From Capsaspora owczarzaki ATCC 30864 (Eukaryota > Opisthokonta > Filasterea), in assembly GCF_000151315.2 (NCBI RefSeq), contig NW_011887300.1:871310-935309 (forward strand): a DNA stretch of 64,000 bases, read 5' to 3'. A program made the position numbers and the translations under genes. Shown in pieces: positions 24,483 through 35,893 of this stretch. The notes beneath the pieces were generated by a model. That model saw nothing but the letters and a program-made list of their open reading frames with translations. It did no database searches and was not told the DNA's origin. Each line of letters starts with the position of its first letter. Positions within the stretch are counted from its first letter, which is position 1.

Positions 24483-27400
24483 ATGCTCAAACCGAAAATT
24501 ATTAGGCCGTGCTGCGTGGGGTTTCTGAGTCGCTCCAGCCTGCTGCTTGCGCTTGTGGCGCTGCTCGCTGTGACGGGCGCGCGCGCGACCAACCCCAACG
24601 ACGACGACCACAGTGGCTCGTACGGCGACGAGGTCGTCATGGTGCCGCCGTTCGTGGCTTGCGTGCAGACAGTGACGTCGCTTGCCGCGCTCGTCCCGGC
24701 TCTTCAAGCGCTCGGCACAACAAACACCCTGCCACCGCAGACCATCTGCATGCCCCCCGGCGAGTACACTGGCACTGGCACCACGCTGGTTTCCGTCTCC
24801 GGCCTGCATGTCATCATCCGCTCGTCCGTGCCTGGGTCGCCCGTGAAGATTCTGGGCAATGGCGCTCAGGGCCTGTTTGCTGGCGACTATGGTGGCAGGA
24901 CTGGCGGCACGTACAATGTCACCATCATCGACTTCATCTTTGAGAATGGGTATCGCCCAAACGGCAACGGCGGTGCGGCTGTTTTCGTTGGGGTTGGGTA
25001 TTCGACCGTCGCCGTTGTGGACTGGACGTTCATCAACTGCCAGGTAACATGTGGACCTGTCAAATGCTGTCAAATGTTGTGCTTTGCGTTCGCGCTCACT
25101 TTGCGGTTTCTGTCAAATGTTGTGCTTTGCGTTCGCGCTCACTTTGCGGTTTCTCATCCATTTGTCACTCTGCTGCTCCTTTCGATGCTAGTTCCGGAAC
25201 AACCGTGCTGTGTCCTACGGGATCTCATATTCCTCGGGTGGCGCCGTGCGCCTGCACATCTACACGGATAAGTCGAGTGTTTCTCGCATGACATTCTCGC
25301 AATGCACTTTTACCAATAACAGTGCCACATATGGTGGTGCCTGTAAGTTTCTAGGTCTGGTTTCTGTTTTGGTGGCGTGTCTCTTTCTTTTGTTTTTTTC
25401 AGCTCCTTGTTCGTCTTGGTTCGTCTTGTTTTTCGACTGGGCACTTTTTCTTTTCTACTCATACCCCTTTTCTGTGTGGGACCCACTCTCCGCCCCTCCC
25501 CTGACAGTTGGTATGTCCCGCGGATCCGGCGATGGCGCGTCTGTCATTGGGTGGGCCGATGTTCGCTTCAGCGCGTGCCTTTTCGATCAGAACGCTGCGA
25601 GCTACGGCGGGGCCATTTACACACAGTACAGCAATCTTCGCATCGTCAACTCGAACATTACGCGCAACGGCGGCGGTGCTGTCTCCGCGTTCATGGCGCC
25701 TCTGCCAGGCATGGACGACTGCACGCTGGTCACCCGCAACGTGCGGTTTGTGGGCAACGTATTGTCTGGGCCATTCACAGCTACTTGCGTACGTGCCAAC
25801 TCATTTCACGCGTCATCTGCATGAATTGTTGTGGATTGTTTTGTTGTCATTTTGCTCACGCAGTTCGTCCCTTTCCTTTCTTCCCACCCCTTTATTGCCA
25901 ACGACGCTGCTTGTTGTCGCCTCCACCTAGAGCTCTGCGCTGAGCGTGGTACTAGACGGCCCGACTACGGGCGTGTCGATGCAAGACACCCACTTCCTTG
26001 ACAACTGGTGCAACGGTACCTCCCTCACCAATTGCGGCACCATGTTCGTGAGCAACTATTACGGCGATTCGTTTGTTGCGGTGGCAAACACAGAGTTTAT
26101 CAACAACACGGGTGAGGCCAACGTCATGTTCACTCTTTCGACCGGGGCGCGCACCAGTGTAGTTCTCCACAACTCATGCTCGGTCAAGGTTCGCATGTCC
26201 ACACACCCAATGTCTTTCGTATCCTTGCCGATGCGTTCCAGTGTGTCCGACTTTTGTGCGTCATCGATCATCCCGCGGCTGCCAAACTTTGTCTACCCAT
26301 CGAAACACAACATACCGGGACCCGTGGTCATGAACTGCACGGACGACTCCGTCCCGCAGTACTATCATTCCGACACGCTGCCGCTGCCATCGTGCACTTT
26401 GGGGTGCACGCTCGCTCCGTTTGTCTTCCAGTATGCGCCCGAGGCGCGGTGGTACGTGTCGACTTTTGCGACTTTTGTGACTTTTGCATCGGCTTGAACA
26501 ATTTGGACAAAGAGACCCTTTCGACAGCTCCTTTCCTCTCCCCGTTTTCGTGTTGGTCCGCGGTTGTTTCAGCACTCACTCACCTTCTTCCTCACCCACT
26601 TCCCCTCCCTCTCAGCCTGCAGTCATGCTACGGCTACGGGTACGCCAATCCGAACTTCCAGTGCGTGCCTGGCGTTGGGTGCTTGCCGTTTGGTCTCGTC
26701 GCCGATCCCATCGCCGCTGCTTGCGTCAGCGACTGCCCAGTCAGCCTCCCTTGGCTCGACGCTGTCACGAACGAATGCCGCCCCTGCGAGCAGGGTCTGT
26801 TTTGGGACAATTCGACCTCTGCTTGTGTCAGCTCGGCAGATTGCACTGCGCCCAATTCATTTGGCGACCCGCTCACGCGGTTCTGCGTGCCACAAAGCCA
26901 GTGCTCTGCCGCCTACCCATTCGCTTTGGGCACACTTTGCATCGATCTGTGCCCCGAAGGTCTGTTTGGCGACGTGCCAACGCACCAGTGCCTCAACCTG
27001 ACCGAATCGTCGTGTTCTGCGTCCACTCCATTTGCGAGCGTGGCCGACCGCCGCTGCTTCTCCACGGAAGAGTGCGCTGCACACAGCCTGGGCCTCAACT
27101 TTGTGAACAGCACGTGCGATGCGTGCAGCAGCGTCGCCCTCGCACTGAACGTGACCAGCGGCATGTGCGCCTGCGTGGCCACGAATCTGTACTACTTACC
27201 GGAGACTGATGCATGCGTGCTGGCCGATCAGTGCGCGACAAGCGGCACGACAAGCATCTACAGCGACCGCTTGTGGAGGTGGTGCGTTCCGGTGAACCAC
27301 TGCTCGCCCGAGTACCCAATCTCGGCGGCGCCATTTACCATGTGCTTAACAGCCGCCGAGTATCTTGCAGGGCTTGTTTCGGTGTCCCGAGCGAGTATTC

Positions 27401-28011
27401 AATCCATCGCGACCGCGTCGCGCTCGGCCGCGTTGGCGAGTCACAGTATAATATCTGCGTCGAGTGCCAGCGTGCGATCTGTCATGTCGGTGTCGAGTGC
27501 CAGCGCGCAATCTGTCATGTCGGTATCGAGTGCCAGCGTGCAATCTGTCATGTCGGCGTCGAGTGCTAGCGCGAAATCTGCCGTGTCGGCATCGAGTGCC
27601 AGCGCGAAATCTGCCGTGTCGGCATCGAGTGCCAGCGCGAAATCTGCCGTGTCGGCATCGAGTGCCAGCGTGCAATCCGCCGTGTCGGCATCGAGTGCCA
27701 GCGCGAAATCTGCCATGTCTGCATCCAGTGCCAGCGCAAAATCCGCCGTGTCGCCATCGAGTGTCAGCGTACAATCCGCCATGTCGGCATCGAGTGCCAG
27801 CGTCCAATCTGTCATGTCTGTTGCGGGAACAAGCGCGACAAATGCACCAGGTGGTGACCCCAGCGACGCAAGCTCTGCTCCCGTTGCCGCCATCGGTGGC
27901 GCTGTTGGTGGAGTTGTCGCGGTGGTTGTCGTGGTGGTTGTGGTCGTGTTGGTTTTGCGCAAGCGTCGCGCGGCCAAGATCGTGGTCGAAGAAACCGTTC
28001 AGTTGCTTTGA
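24483..28011 (+). CDS. Secreted beta-helix / Cys-rich / Ser-repeat type I membrane protein, 5 exons
   Basis: Exons: 24483-25043, 25192-25342, 25508-25788, 25931-26451, 26616-28011; 969 aa. A basic N-terminus and hydrophobic core (SLLLALVALLAVTGARA) form a signal peptide or anchor. Residues ~50-480 have the short Gly/Asn-rich beta-strand repeats of a right-handed parallel beta-helix (YGGAIYTQYSNLRIVNSNITRNGGGAV). A Cys-rich segment of about 230 residues with EGF/furin-like spacing follows, then eleven 11-residue Ser/Ala repeats (27460-27822). The chain ends with a single TM helix (GGAVGGVVAVVVVVVVVVLVL), RKRR stop-transfer and a ~12-residue tail. The architecture suggests a surface adhesin or matrix receptor; ligand unknown. 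The Ser-rich VMSV stalk resembles that of the LRR receptor at 44921-48370. Intron 1 contains a 43-bp tandem duplication. Confidence 0.85.
25068..25153 (+). repeat. Perfect 43-bp tandem duplication inside an intron
   Basis: Units 25068-25110 and 25111-25153 are identical and adjoin directly. They lie within intron 1 of the beta-helix gene and do not touch the splice sites. Confidence 0.95.
27460..27822 (+). repeat. Coding tandem array, eleven 33-bp units (Ser/Ala stalk)
   Basis: Eleven in-frame 33-nt units encode variants of SSASAKSAVSA, SSASVQSVMSV and the like. Central units are nearly identical at the DNA level and outer units more diverged, as expected from unequal exchange. This is the extracellular stalk between the Cys-rich region and the TM helix, likely an O-glycosylated spacer. 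Confidence 0.95.
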
Positions 28012-28160
28012 TGCTTGTGTTCTGGTGTCGCTCGTCGCTGTCATTGACATGATGGCGCTGATTGTTGTGCAGTAAACTCCTTGGTACGTTTCGAGTCTTC
28101 AGTAAGGCGAGGCGGCAATGTTCTGGGCGTGTGTTTGTGTTTGTGCGATCGCTCGGCTCG

Positions 28161-28340
28161 CACGCTTTCTCCAAAACACCCCTCGGCCAAAATTTTAGAT
28201 TGATGATGTGATTTTCCAACCATCAATGGGTGATGTCGGCCAGACAGACCAGAGAACAGGATAGGAACTGAAAATTCACTCACTTCAAGTGACTTTATTG
28301 TGATTTCGACTTTTCGCCCCTTCTGCACGATGAATTGATT
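28161..28340 (+). repeat. Dispersed repeat, copy B (pairs with 23981-24200)
   Basis: Direct-orientation counterpart of copy A, about 4.2 kb away, so the pair brackets the beta-helix gene. The hairpin is kept, with arms TGATG (28204-28208) and CATCA (28221-28225). One C-G pair of copy A is replaced by T-A here in the same register, a compensatory change. The right-end block CTTTTCGCCCCTTCT is nearly unchanged. Confidence 0.65.
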
Positions 28341-28449
28341 GCTCCCTTTCCTTTTTGCTGAATATTTATTATCAAACCCAACATTCTCGTGCGTTCCAAA
28401 TCCAATCGCGACTTCACTCGATCCAATGCGTAACGAAACGAAAACCTGA

Positions 28450-28484
<35 letters not shown>

Positions 28485-28678
28485 CCGTGCTGGATTTCCA
28501 TTGCGTTCGTTCGTGTCTGCTGCGCTGCAGCCCCAACTGGAGCATCCAGCCACCCGCCTCTCCATCTCCAGCACCTGTGGATGCTTTCTGATCCCGCACC
28601 CGAAACGCCTTCCCTGCCCTCCCCTCTTCTCCCGCGGCATCCCCTTGCGCGACCCAGTTCAATCAAAATCCAACGATC

Positions 28679-28681
<3 letters not shown>

Positions 28682-28710
<29 letters not shown>
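28682..28710 (+). repeat. Oligo(dT) tract upstream of SPT6
   Basis: 29 uninterrupted T on the sense strand about 80 bp before the candidate SPT6 start. A second run of 32 T lies at 28453-28484. Confidence 0.6.
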
Positions 28711-28792
28711 GTTTTCTTGCTTCTTCAGCTTTGAACCCACACTGTCGCGACGACCACCACGAAGCACACACGACAGTTACCGCAGAGCTAGC

Positions 28793-31700
28793 ATGAGTGC
28801 AGCAAGTCAGAAAGTCCAGCACGGCGTGATGACGGCACGAGTGGCGCCAACCTTCTTCGCAATGGCAACGCAATAGCAACCGTTCCTCACTCTGTCTCGC
28901 TCTCTGTCTCTCTCTGCACCGAGCGTCCGTGCCTGGAACTCACTCTTGCATTGAACGTGGGGCTGCTTGTTTTTTGCTTCTTTGGGTTGTGTTGCGCAGC
29001 GTCAGACCGCGATCTGTTCAAGGCGTTCGTGGCGTCGACGACGGGCGTCAGTCGCTCGTTTGGCAAGAGCCAGGGCCAGGACGACGACGACGCAACGCGC
29101 AAGCGAGGGCACCATGCGAACGATGATGACGACGACGATGAAGACGACAATGACTTTGGCGATGAGGACGACGACGATGACGACGACGACTCGGACGACT
29201 CGGACGACGAAGACGACTCTGAAGACGATTCTGAAGCCGATGACGACGATGCAGGGGACGACGAGGGCGAAGAGGACGACAGTGCTGCTGCTGGCGATGA
29301 CAGCAAGGATGGCCAGGACAAGGAGGCGGCCAAACACAAGTCCAAGAAACACCGCAACGACAAGGACGACCGCCACAGCACCAAGCATGCCGACCGCCAT
29401 GGCAAGGAGCGACACGAAAAGAAGACAAAGAAGAAGTCGTCAGCCAAGGAAGAAGTCAAGCGTCCCAAACGACGTGCCATTCTGAGTGACGACGAGTGAG
29501 TGGAGAGGGAGGAATTGCTTGTTGTGCATTCCGCGTTTCCAATGTCTGATCGTCCACTATGCTCCTCGTTGCATACAGAGACGAACCTGAATCCGCAACT
29601 GCTGCTCCAGAGTCCGAGGACGAGCAAGAGCCTCGTACAACTGAAAAGCGTCGCCGTGATTCCGACGAAGACGCCGCGGGCAGCGATCAGGAGGCTCGCC
29701 AATCCTCGAAAAAGCGTCGCTCCGATGATCAAGAGGGCTCGGGGAATGACAGCGAAGAAGAAGAAGAAGAAGAAGGGTCTGGTGAAGAGACAAATGCACG
29801 CAAGCCGCGAGGTGAGGGGTTTTTTTTTTCCTTGGAGTGTTCCGTTGCCTTTTTTTTTTTGTATTTTCGTTTTGTTGTGCTTTGCTTGTGTTTCAGACAT
29901 ACCAACTCGTCCATTTCGCAAACCCCCCCCTCTTGACAGAAGACAACTATCCTGATCTGGATGACGATGATTTGGCACTCGTGCAGGAGAATGTGGATCT
30001 TCTTGGCGCGGTACGTTGCGTTTGTGCGCTGTGGGCGTTTATTTCTTTCAGCCCCTCTTTGTGTGCTCACGATTAACCGTTGTTGCCTGACTCTTTGATC
30101 GTGGGAACCCTTCCAGCACTCGTCGCGCACGCGCAAACGTTTCATTAAGGGCGTCGAGCAAACACGCACAGAGCGTCCAACTGCTGCTTCGCAAGCAGAC
30201 GATGATCTTGGCCTTGATATGAGCGACGAGGACGACGAGGAAGAAGAGCGCGGGAGTGCGCAGCGCCCGCAAAAGCGGCCTCAGGCGCCCGTGCAAAAAT
30301 CCGCTTCTCGCGCCTCCCGTTCCGATGCCGATGATGCTGCTGCTGCTGCGGCTGCTGCGGCAGCGGATGATGCTCGAGCGGAAGAGGACGAGCGAGACTT
30401 TTTGGACGATCGCAAGGGCCAACTGAGGTATGTCACCCCAACTTGTCGCTCGTTTTGCTGGAACTCTGCGCAGCAAGCCACTGATTCTCGAAAAAAAAAA
30501 ACCCTTTCTTGCAACTACGAGCAGCAGCAACATTGCAACCGCCATTCAAATTTTCGGCGAAGATTACCTCAAGTACATGACGTCGGAGGACTTGGACGCC
30601 GATGACGACTTTTTCGACGAGCAGGACGAAGAACAGCTGGTAGGGTTTTTCCTTCAGCGCGACACCAATCCTGCCGCTGTCCTCTTTGACATCGTAATCC
30701 TTACTCTCGGTCGATTTTGACTTTTAGGAAATTGATACCCAGCAGGAGGGTCTCGATGAAGAGCAACGCCAACAGCGTCTCGAGGAATATCGCGCCAAAC
30801 GACAGCCCAAACCCAAAGTGCAAGCGCAATTGTCAGAGGTACCGAACTCTCTCGCTTATCGTGTCATCTGTCCTTCAACTGTCATTGTTTTGAAAATCGA
30901 CTCTTTTTGTGTGGTTTACTCAATACCCGAGTCTTTGTCAGGTTCTCGAGCCATCTCTCCTCGCATCATCGTTCCAAACAGACTTGGACGATGCTATTCG
31001 CGTCAAAGACGCAGCAGAACGCTTGGGAGGGCGAGAATGAGCTTGTCTCTGAAGCCGACTGGATTTTCCGACAAGTCTTCCTCCCTCTCTCTGGGTCGCA
31101 GTGGAGCTCAGAGTCGCAGTCGACCGACTATGATGCGGCCACCATGAAGCCCAAAATCCAGGCGGCGCTTGATTTAATTCGCAACCAGGGCATGGAGGTG
31201 CCATTTATCGCCAAGTTCCGCAAAGAGTATATCGAGACCGAAATCCAAACGCCCGAGCTTTGGAAGATTTACGCGCAAGACGTGGTTTGGTCGGCGCTTG
31301 TTCGTCGAAAGCGATCCGTCCAGAAGGGATTGGTCGACTTGCGCTCTTACTTGCAAGAGGCGCTGATTGCTGCTTCGACGGCCCTCAACCAGAGTCTTGA
31401 GTCGCAGTCCAACTTTGAGCTCGGATCGACTGCAGGCTCATCGGAAGATCGCGAGCGCTCAGCCAATGTCAACCACGGATTGGACTTGGTGGAGCGAGCC
31501 TTGCATCTCTTGACCGAGTCGCATGTTCCTCTTGAGGTGGACGACATTACAGACCACCTCAATCTGCACTTTGGCGACGCTCTGGCAAACATTCGTGCCA
31601 AGCGATCGGCCGCAGACGCAGCCCGAGACGCACCATTCACGAAAAAGCCCGTGCAGCGAGACCAACACCTTGTGGCGCGTGAGGCTGGCTTGCTGCGCCT

Positions 31701-34700
31701 CCAACGTCAGTTCTGTCTCGCCGTCGAGCAGCTTGCTGAAAATCTTCGCCAGGACTACCAGGCCCACTATCCGCCCGAGTCTCCTGTTGAAACCCCGACG
31801 ACTGCTGCTCAAGAGTATGCAACCGGACGGCATGGCTTTTCCAGCGCTGAGACGGTTCTCTCGGCGGTGCGCATGGCAACAGCCCAGGAAATTGCGTGCG
31901 ACCCGGTCATTCGCACCGTCGTGCGCCAGCACATGACCGAGCGTGGCTACCTCTCCGTGCGGCCGACCCCGCGCGGAGCACGAGAACTTGACGAATCGCA
32001 CCAGTACGCGCCGTTCAAGTACATTACCAAAAAGCCCTTCTCCTCCTTCAAGGACGAGCAATTCCTGCTGATGCTCAAGGCCGAGAAGGAGGGACTGCTG
32101 CAGCTCTACTTTGGTCTGCCGCTCACCGAGGCCGAGAACCGAGCGGAGGAGGATCGCCAAGTGGAAGCCGATCGCAAAGCACGCGCCGCAGTGGACGCGG
32201 CAGAGGCAGCTGCTCCTGTCGGAGCAGCGACTTCGAGTCTTCCCAAGTTTGTTCCCGCCACCATCCAAACGTCTTTGCTTTCAGCGGCGGAATCTGTGCG
32301 AAAGACACGATTGTTTGCCCTCTTTGACAGCTTCTTTTGCGACACTGGCGTTTCTGAGACGGCCAACTTGTGGAATGAGCAACGGCGCATGATTCTGGTC
32401 GGGGCGCTCCAACTCTTGCTTTTGCCGCGCATCGAGCGCGAAATTCGTGTGCAGCTGGAAGACCGCGCGATTCAGTTTGTCGCATCCAAGTGCGCAGCCG
32501 CCCTCAACGAGCTGGTTCGAGTTGGGCCATTCCCGCGCACCACTCGTGTCTATCGTCGCACCACGACGGGAGACACTTCCAGTCGACTCAACAAGGCCAA
32601 GAAGAAGAGCTGGGAGTCAGAGTCCTTTGATCTGGACGATGATGATGAAGCCAACAACAGCGATTCTGACGAGGATGACGACGAACGGCGCAATCGCTCG
32701 CACAAGTCGTCTCGAAGCGGACGTAAATCTGGCATCCACGAAGAGATGGAGATTGACGACGGTCTGGAAAAGGGCGCGCGTGTCCTCGCCGTTGTGCCTG
32801 GTTCGCAAGACACGCCTTCCTTTGCAGTCATGCTCGATGGAAACGGACGGGTGCTCGACTTTGCTCGGCTCCAACACTTTTTGAAGCGCGTGAGCGAGGG
32901 CGATTTCACATCCGAATCGGCTCGTGTGCGTGAAGAAGAACTGGATCGCTTGAAGAGCATGATTGTGTCCAAGCGTCCTCACGCCATCGCTCTGGGCCTC
33001 GACCGTCTCGAGTACCGTCGCAACAAGGATCTTCTTGAGCGCTGTCTGCGCGATATTCCCTCGGACGAGTATCCGTTTGTCAGCTCGGTGGCCGTCCAGC
33101 TTGTCGACATGGCGGCAGCCCTGCTCAAGGAAAACACTGCCCGCTTTGCGCGCGAATTTCCCGACTACCCTCCACTCCTACGACGCGCCATTTCCGTCGG
33201 CCGTCGCCTGCAAGACCCTCTCACAGAAATCGCCTCGCTTTGCGTGGAAGGCGCAACGCTGGTGGGTGGAAACGGCGGCTCGTTCGGCACGGGCACAATG
33301 GCTGGCGCCAACGTCCGCGCGGCGTCTTCCCTTGTGCTGAGTCACTCGGGCGTGGCCATCGAAGACGAGCTGACCTTGCTACGACTGCATCCGTTGCAAT
33401 CCATCATCCCGACGACGGCACTGCGCCCTGCTTTGATTCAAGTTTTGATCGACAATGTTGCGCTCGTCGGTGTCGACATGACCCAAGCGCTGCTGCACCC
33501 GCACACGGCCAGCACGCTCCAGTTTGTTGCCGGCTTGGGTCCGCGAAAGGCACCTGCACTGCTGGAGGCCATCAAGGCGGCAGGCGGTCGACCACGCAGC
33601 CGCGAAGCGATCGGGTTGACGGGCAATCTTGGCCCAACCGTCCTGATGAACTGCATTGGCTTTTTGCGCATCTTTGGAGTGAGCGACCCTGACGAGGACG
33701 CAGGCGAGCCTTCTTCGTACATTGACATCTTGGACACGACCCTGATTCATCCTGAAAACTACGATGTAGCTCGAAAGATTGCTCGAGACGCCCTCGACTA
33801 TGACACGATTGACGAGCGCGCCCCGTCTCACCACGTGGAAGAGCTGCTGCGCCAGCGACAAAAGCTGAACGAGGTCGATCTCGACCACTATGCACAGCAC
33901 ATGGAGGCCGCACACGTCGGAAAACGCATTCGGACCACTCTGTACGACATTCGGTCTGAGCTCACGTACCACGGTGTCGATTCGCGACCTCCTTTCCGTC
34001 CGTTGTCGGACGACGACAAGTTCACGTTGGTTACGGGAGAGTCCGACGCCACTCTGTGGGAAGGCATGCTTGTGGACTGCACTGTCGTCTCACTGCAAGA
34101 AAAGAGTGTGCGTGTTCGTTTGGACAATGGCATGATTGGCTTTATCGGCATTTCTCGTTTGAGCGATTCGCGTGTCGAAAACCCGAGTGACTATGTCCGT
34201 CCTGGGCAGCACGTGCACGCGCGAATCACGCGAGTCAACAAGCTGAACATGACTGCAGACCTCACCTCCAAGTCCTCCGACCTGCAAAACACATCCGGCG
34301 TCTTTACACCTCGTCGCGACACCTTCTACGACCTCGATTGCGAAAAGTTTGATCAGGAGCAGGCGAGAGCGCGTGCCCGCCGGCTGGCCAAGCGCGCCAC
34401 GTACGTCCCACGCACCATCCAGCACGGTCGCTTCAAGAATGTTGACTTGCGCAAAGCCTTGGCGCTGCTCAAGGCTGGCCATGACGGCGATGTCATCATC
34501 CGCCCGTCCTCGAAGGGTGGCGACTCGTTGGTCGTGACTTGGCGCTTGGCTGAGGGTGTTTACCAGCATCTGGAGGTTGTCGAGCAAAACAAGCCCAGTC
34601 CTACTGAACTTGGCCGTGAGCTGTACATTGGCAAGGAGCGCTTTGATGATTTGGACGAAATCCTTGCTCGCCACGTCTCGCCAATGTTCAACCTGCTGCA

Positions 34701-35475
34701 GGACGCGCGCAGCGCAAAGTTCTGGACGAACGCTCCAGTGCCTGAAATCGATCAGTCGCTGCGCGAGGAGAAGGCAGCGCAGAGCGGTCGCATCCCGTAC
34801 AAGCTCGCACTGGTGCCCGACAAACCCGGTCGCTTGCTGCTGGCCTATTTGCCCTCCCACAGTGTGCGCCACGAGTATGTCAGCCTCACACCCGATGGCT
34901 TCCGGTTCCGTGGTCATGGCTTTGCCCTGATCGCCAAGTTGATTGCGTGGTTCAAGGTCCACTTTAACGATCCCACTCCTTCCAGCAATCAACAGCGCCA
35001 CGCGCACTCGCAGCCATCCCGGGTGCACCCCCAGCCGCACCACTCCACTGCCTCTTCTGCCTCTTCCCACTCGAGTTCCATGCTGCCTGCGTCAAGTGGA
35101 CTGTACTCCGCCATGCCCGTCGGCGCTACTGCTGCAGCTGCTGCGGCCACCCCAGGCCAGTCGTTTGTTCACCCGAGTCGACAACAGCCTCAAGTGCAGC
35201 CACCAATGCAGCCGATGCAGCCAATCCAACCCTTCCCGTTCGGCGCACCGTACGCTCCGGGAGCACCTATGGCTTACCCGCCGGCTGGCTATCCTTACTT
35301 GCCCCAGCAGCAGCCGCAGCCGCAGTCTCAGCAACCTGGTGCCTTCCCTCCGTTCTTCCCCATGGCAGGCGTGGCACCCGCATATCCACCAGCTGGTGCC
35401 ATGCCACAGCAGCAGCAGCAGCAGCAGCAGCAGTACTATGACGATCGTGGTCGCTATTATTCGTCTCGTCGCTGA
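28793..35475 (+). CDS. SPT6: SPT6 transcription elongation factor / histone chaperone
   Basis: Secure coding exons: 29000-29495, 29579-29811, 29940-30010, 30117-30427, about 30522-30639, 30728-30838, and 30942-35475. The first exon is unresolved; the likeliest ATG is 28793 with a very short coding piece. The N-terminal ~400 residues are extremely acidic (Asp/Glu/Ser runs), as in SPT6. VLEPS and EADWIFRQ mark the start of the Tex-like core, followed by a helix-turn-helix part (VPFIAKFRKEYIE), a YqgF-like domain (RVLAVVPGS), HhH (VAGLGPRKAPALLEAIK), an S1 domain (about 34050-34270) and tandem SH2-like domains (VIIRPSSKGGDSLVVTW keeps the phosphate-binding Arg). The tail is Pro/Gln-rich and ends in Tyr/Arg residues. 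By family it binds histones and phosphorylated RNA polymerase II linker. A one-base frame change is needed within about 31000-31035. Confidence 0.93.
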
Positions 35476-35893
35476 GATGCGCAACACCAATTGAAGAAGC
35501 GTGCGCGCGCTTTATTTTTTTTTTCGCTTTTTTCTCCTTGCGCCTGTCCTTGCATGCTTGATGCGAAGAAGGGTGCAGTCTCTGTCCCCCCCCCCCTTGC
35601 TGATGTTTGATCATTTTTTAGTACACGATACTTTCACATTCATTCTCATATGCTTCAGTAGTCATTCGGTTCGTTCCACAAACAGGTCATAACATTGCGC
35701 AAAACAGTTCGGCTTGTTCGTGCACTTGGATGTGCGTGCATGCGGGTGTTTTTGTCTTTTTCAATCTACACTACAAAATGTCAATGCGTTACTACGAGCA
35801 ATCCACAATACGCCACATCAAAATTTGCCAACCAGGCCAGAGTCGCACACACAATCGCCACATCACTTTTTTTTTTTGGAAATGGTCAAACTC
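35476..35893. other. Convergent intergenic region
   Basis: 3' flanks of SPT6 and the LRR-kinase gene. Contains T-rich and C9-10 homopolymers (about 35515 and 35588). No gene seen. Confidence 0.5.

Larger units (their letters stand above)
28012..28792. other. Intergenic region with repeat copy B and two long oligo(dT) tracts
   Basis: Between the beta-helix gene and SPT6. It contains repeat copy B (28161-28340), T32 at 28453-28484 and T29 at 28682-28710, the latter about 80 bp before the first candidate SPT6 ATG. No gene seen. Confidence 0.55.

Noticed and set aside
26190-26230. Possible extra intron in exon 4 of the beta-helix gene
   Set aside because: Splicing GTTCGC to the TTCCAG 50 bases on would leave the good frame; reading straight through keeps a sensible beta-helix sequence and joins correctly to the next exon.
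27460-27822. Regular repeat-spacer look suggestive of a CRISPR array
   Set aside because: Units are contiguous, have no unique spacers and are coding in a eukaryotic gene.
27346-28050. Antisense open frames across the Ser/Ala repeats
   Set aside because: Tandem repeats whose unit is a multiple of three stay open in several frames; the + frame has signal peptide, Cys-rich module and TM helix.
28161-28340. Possible C/D-box snoRNA or spliceosomal RNA in the flanking repeat
   Set aside because: TGATGA- and CTGA-like strings occur, but terminal stem, spacing and known snRNA motifs are not convincing; kept only as an unexplained repeat.
34090-35070. 326-codon open frame on the minus strand inside SPT6
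   Set aside because: It overlaps the S1 and SH2 coding region of SPT6, which is conserved; no independent motif in the antisense frame.
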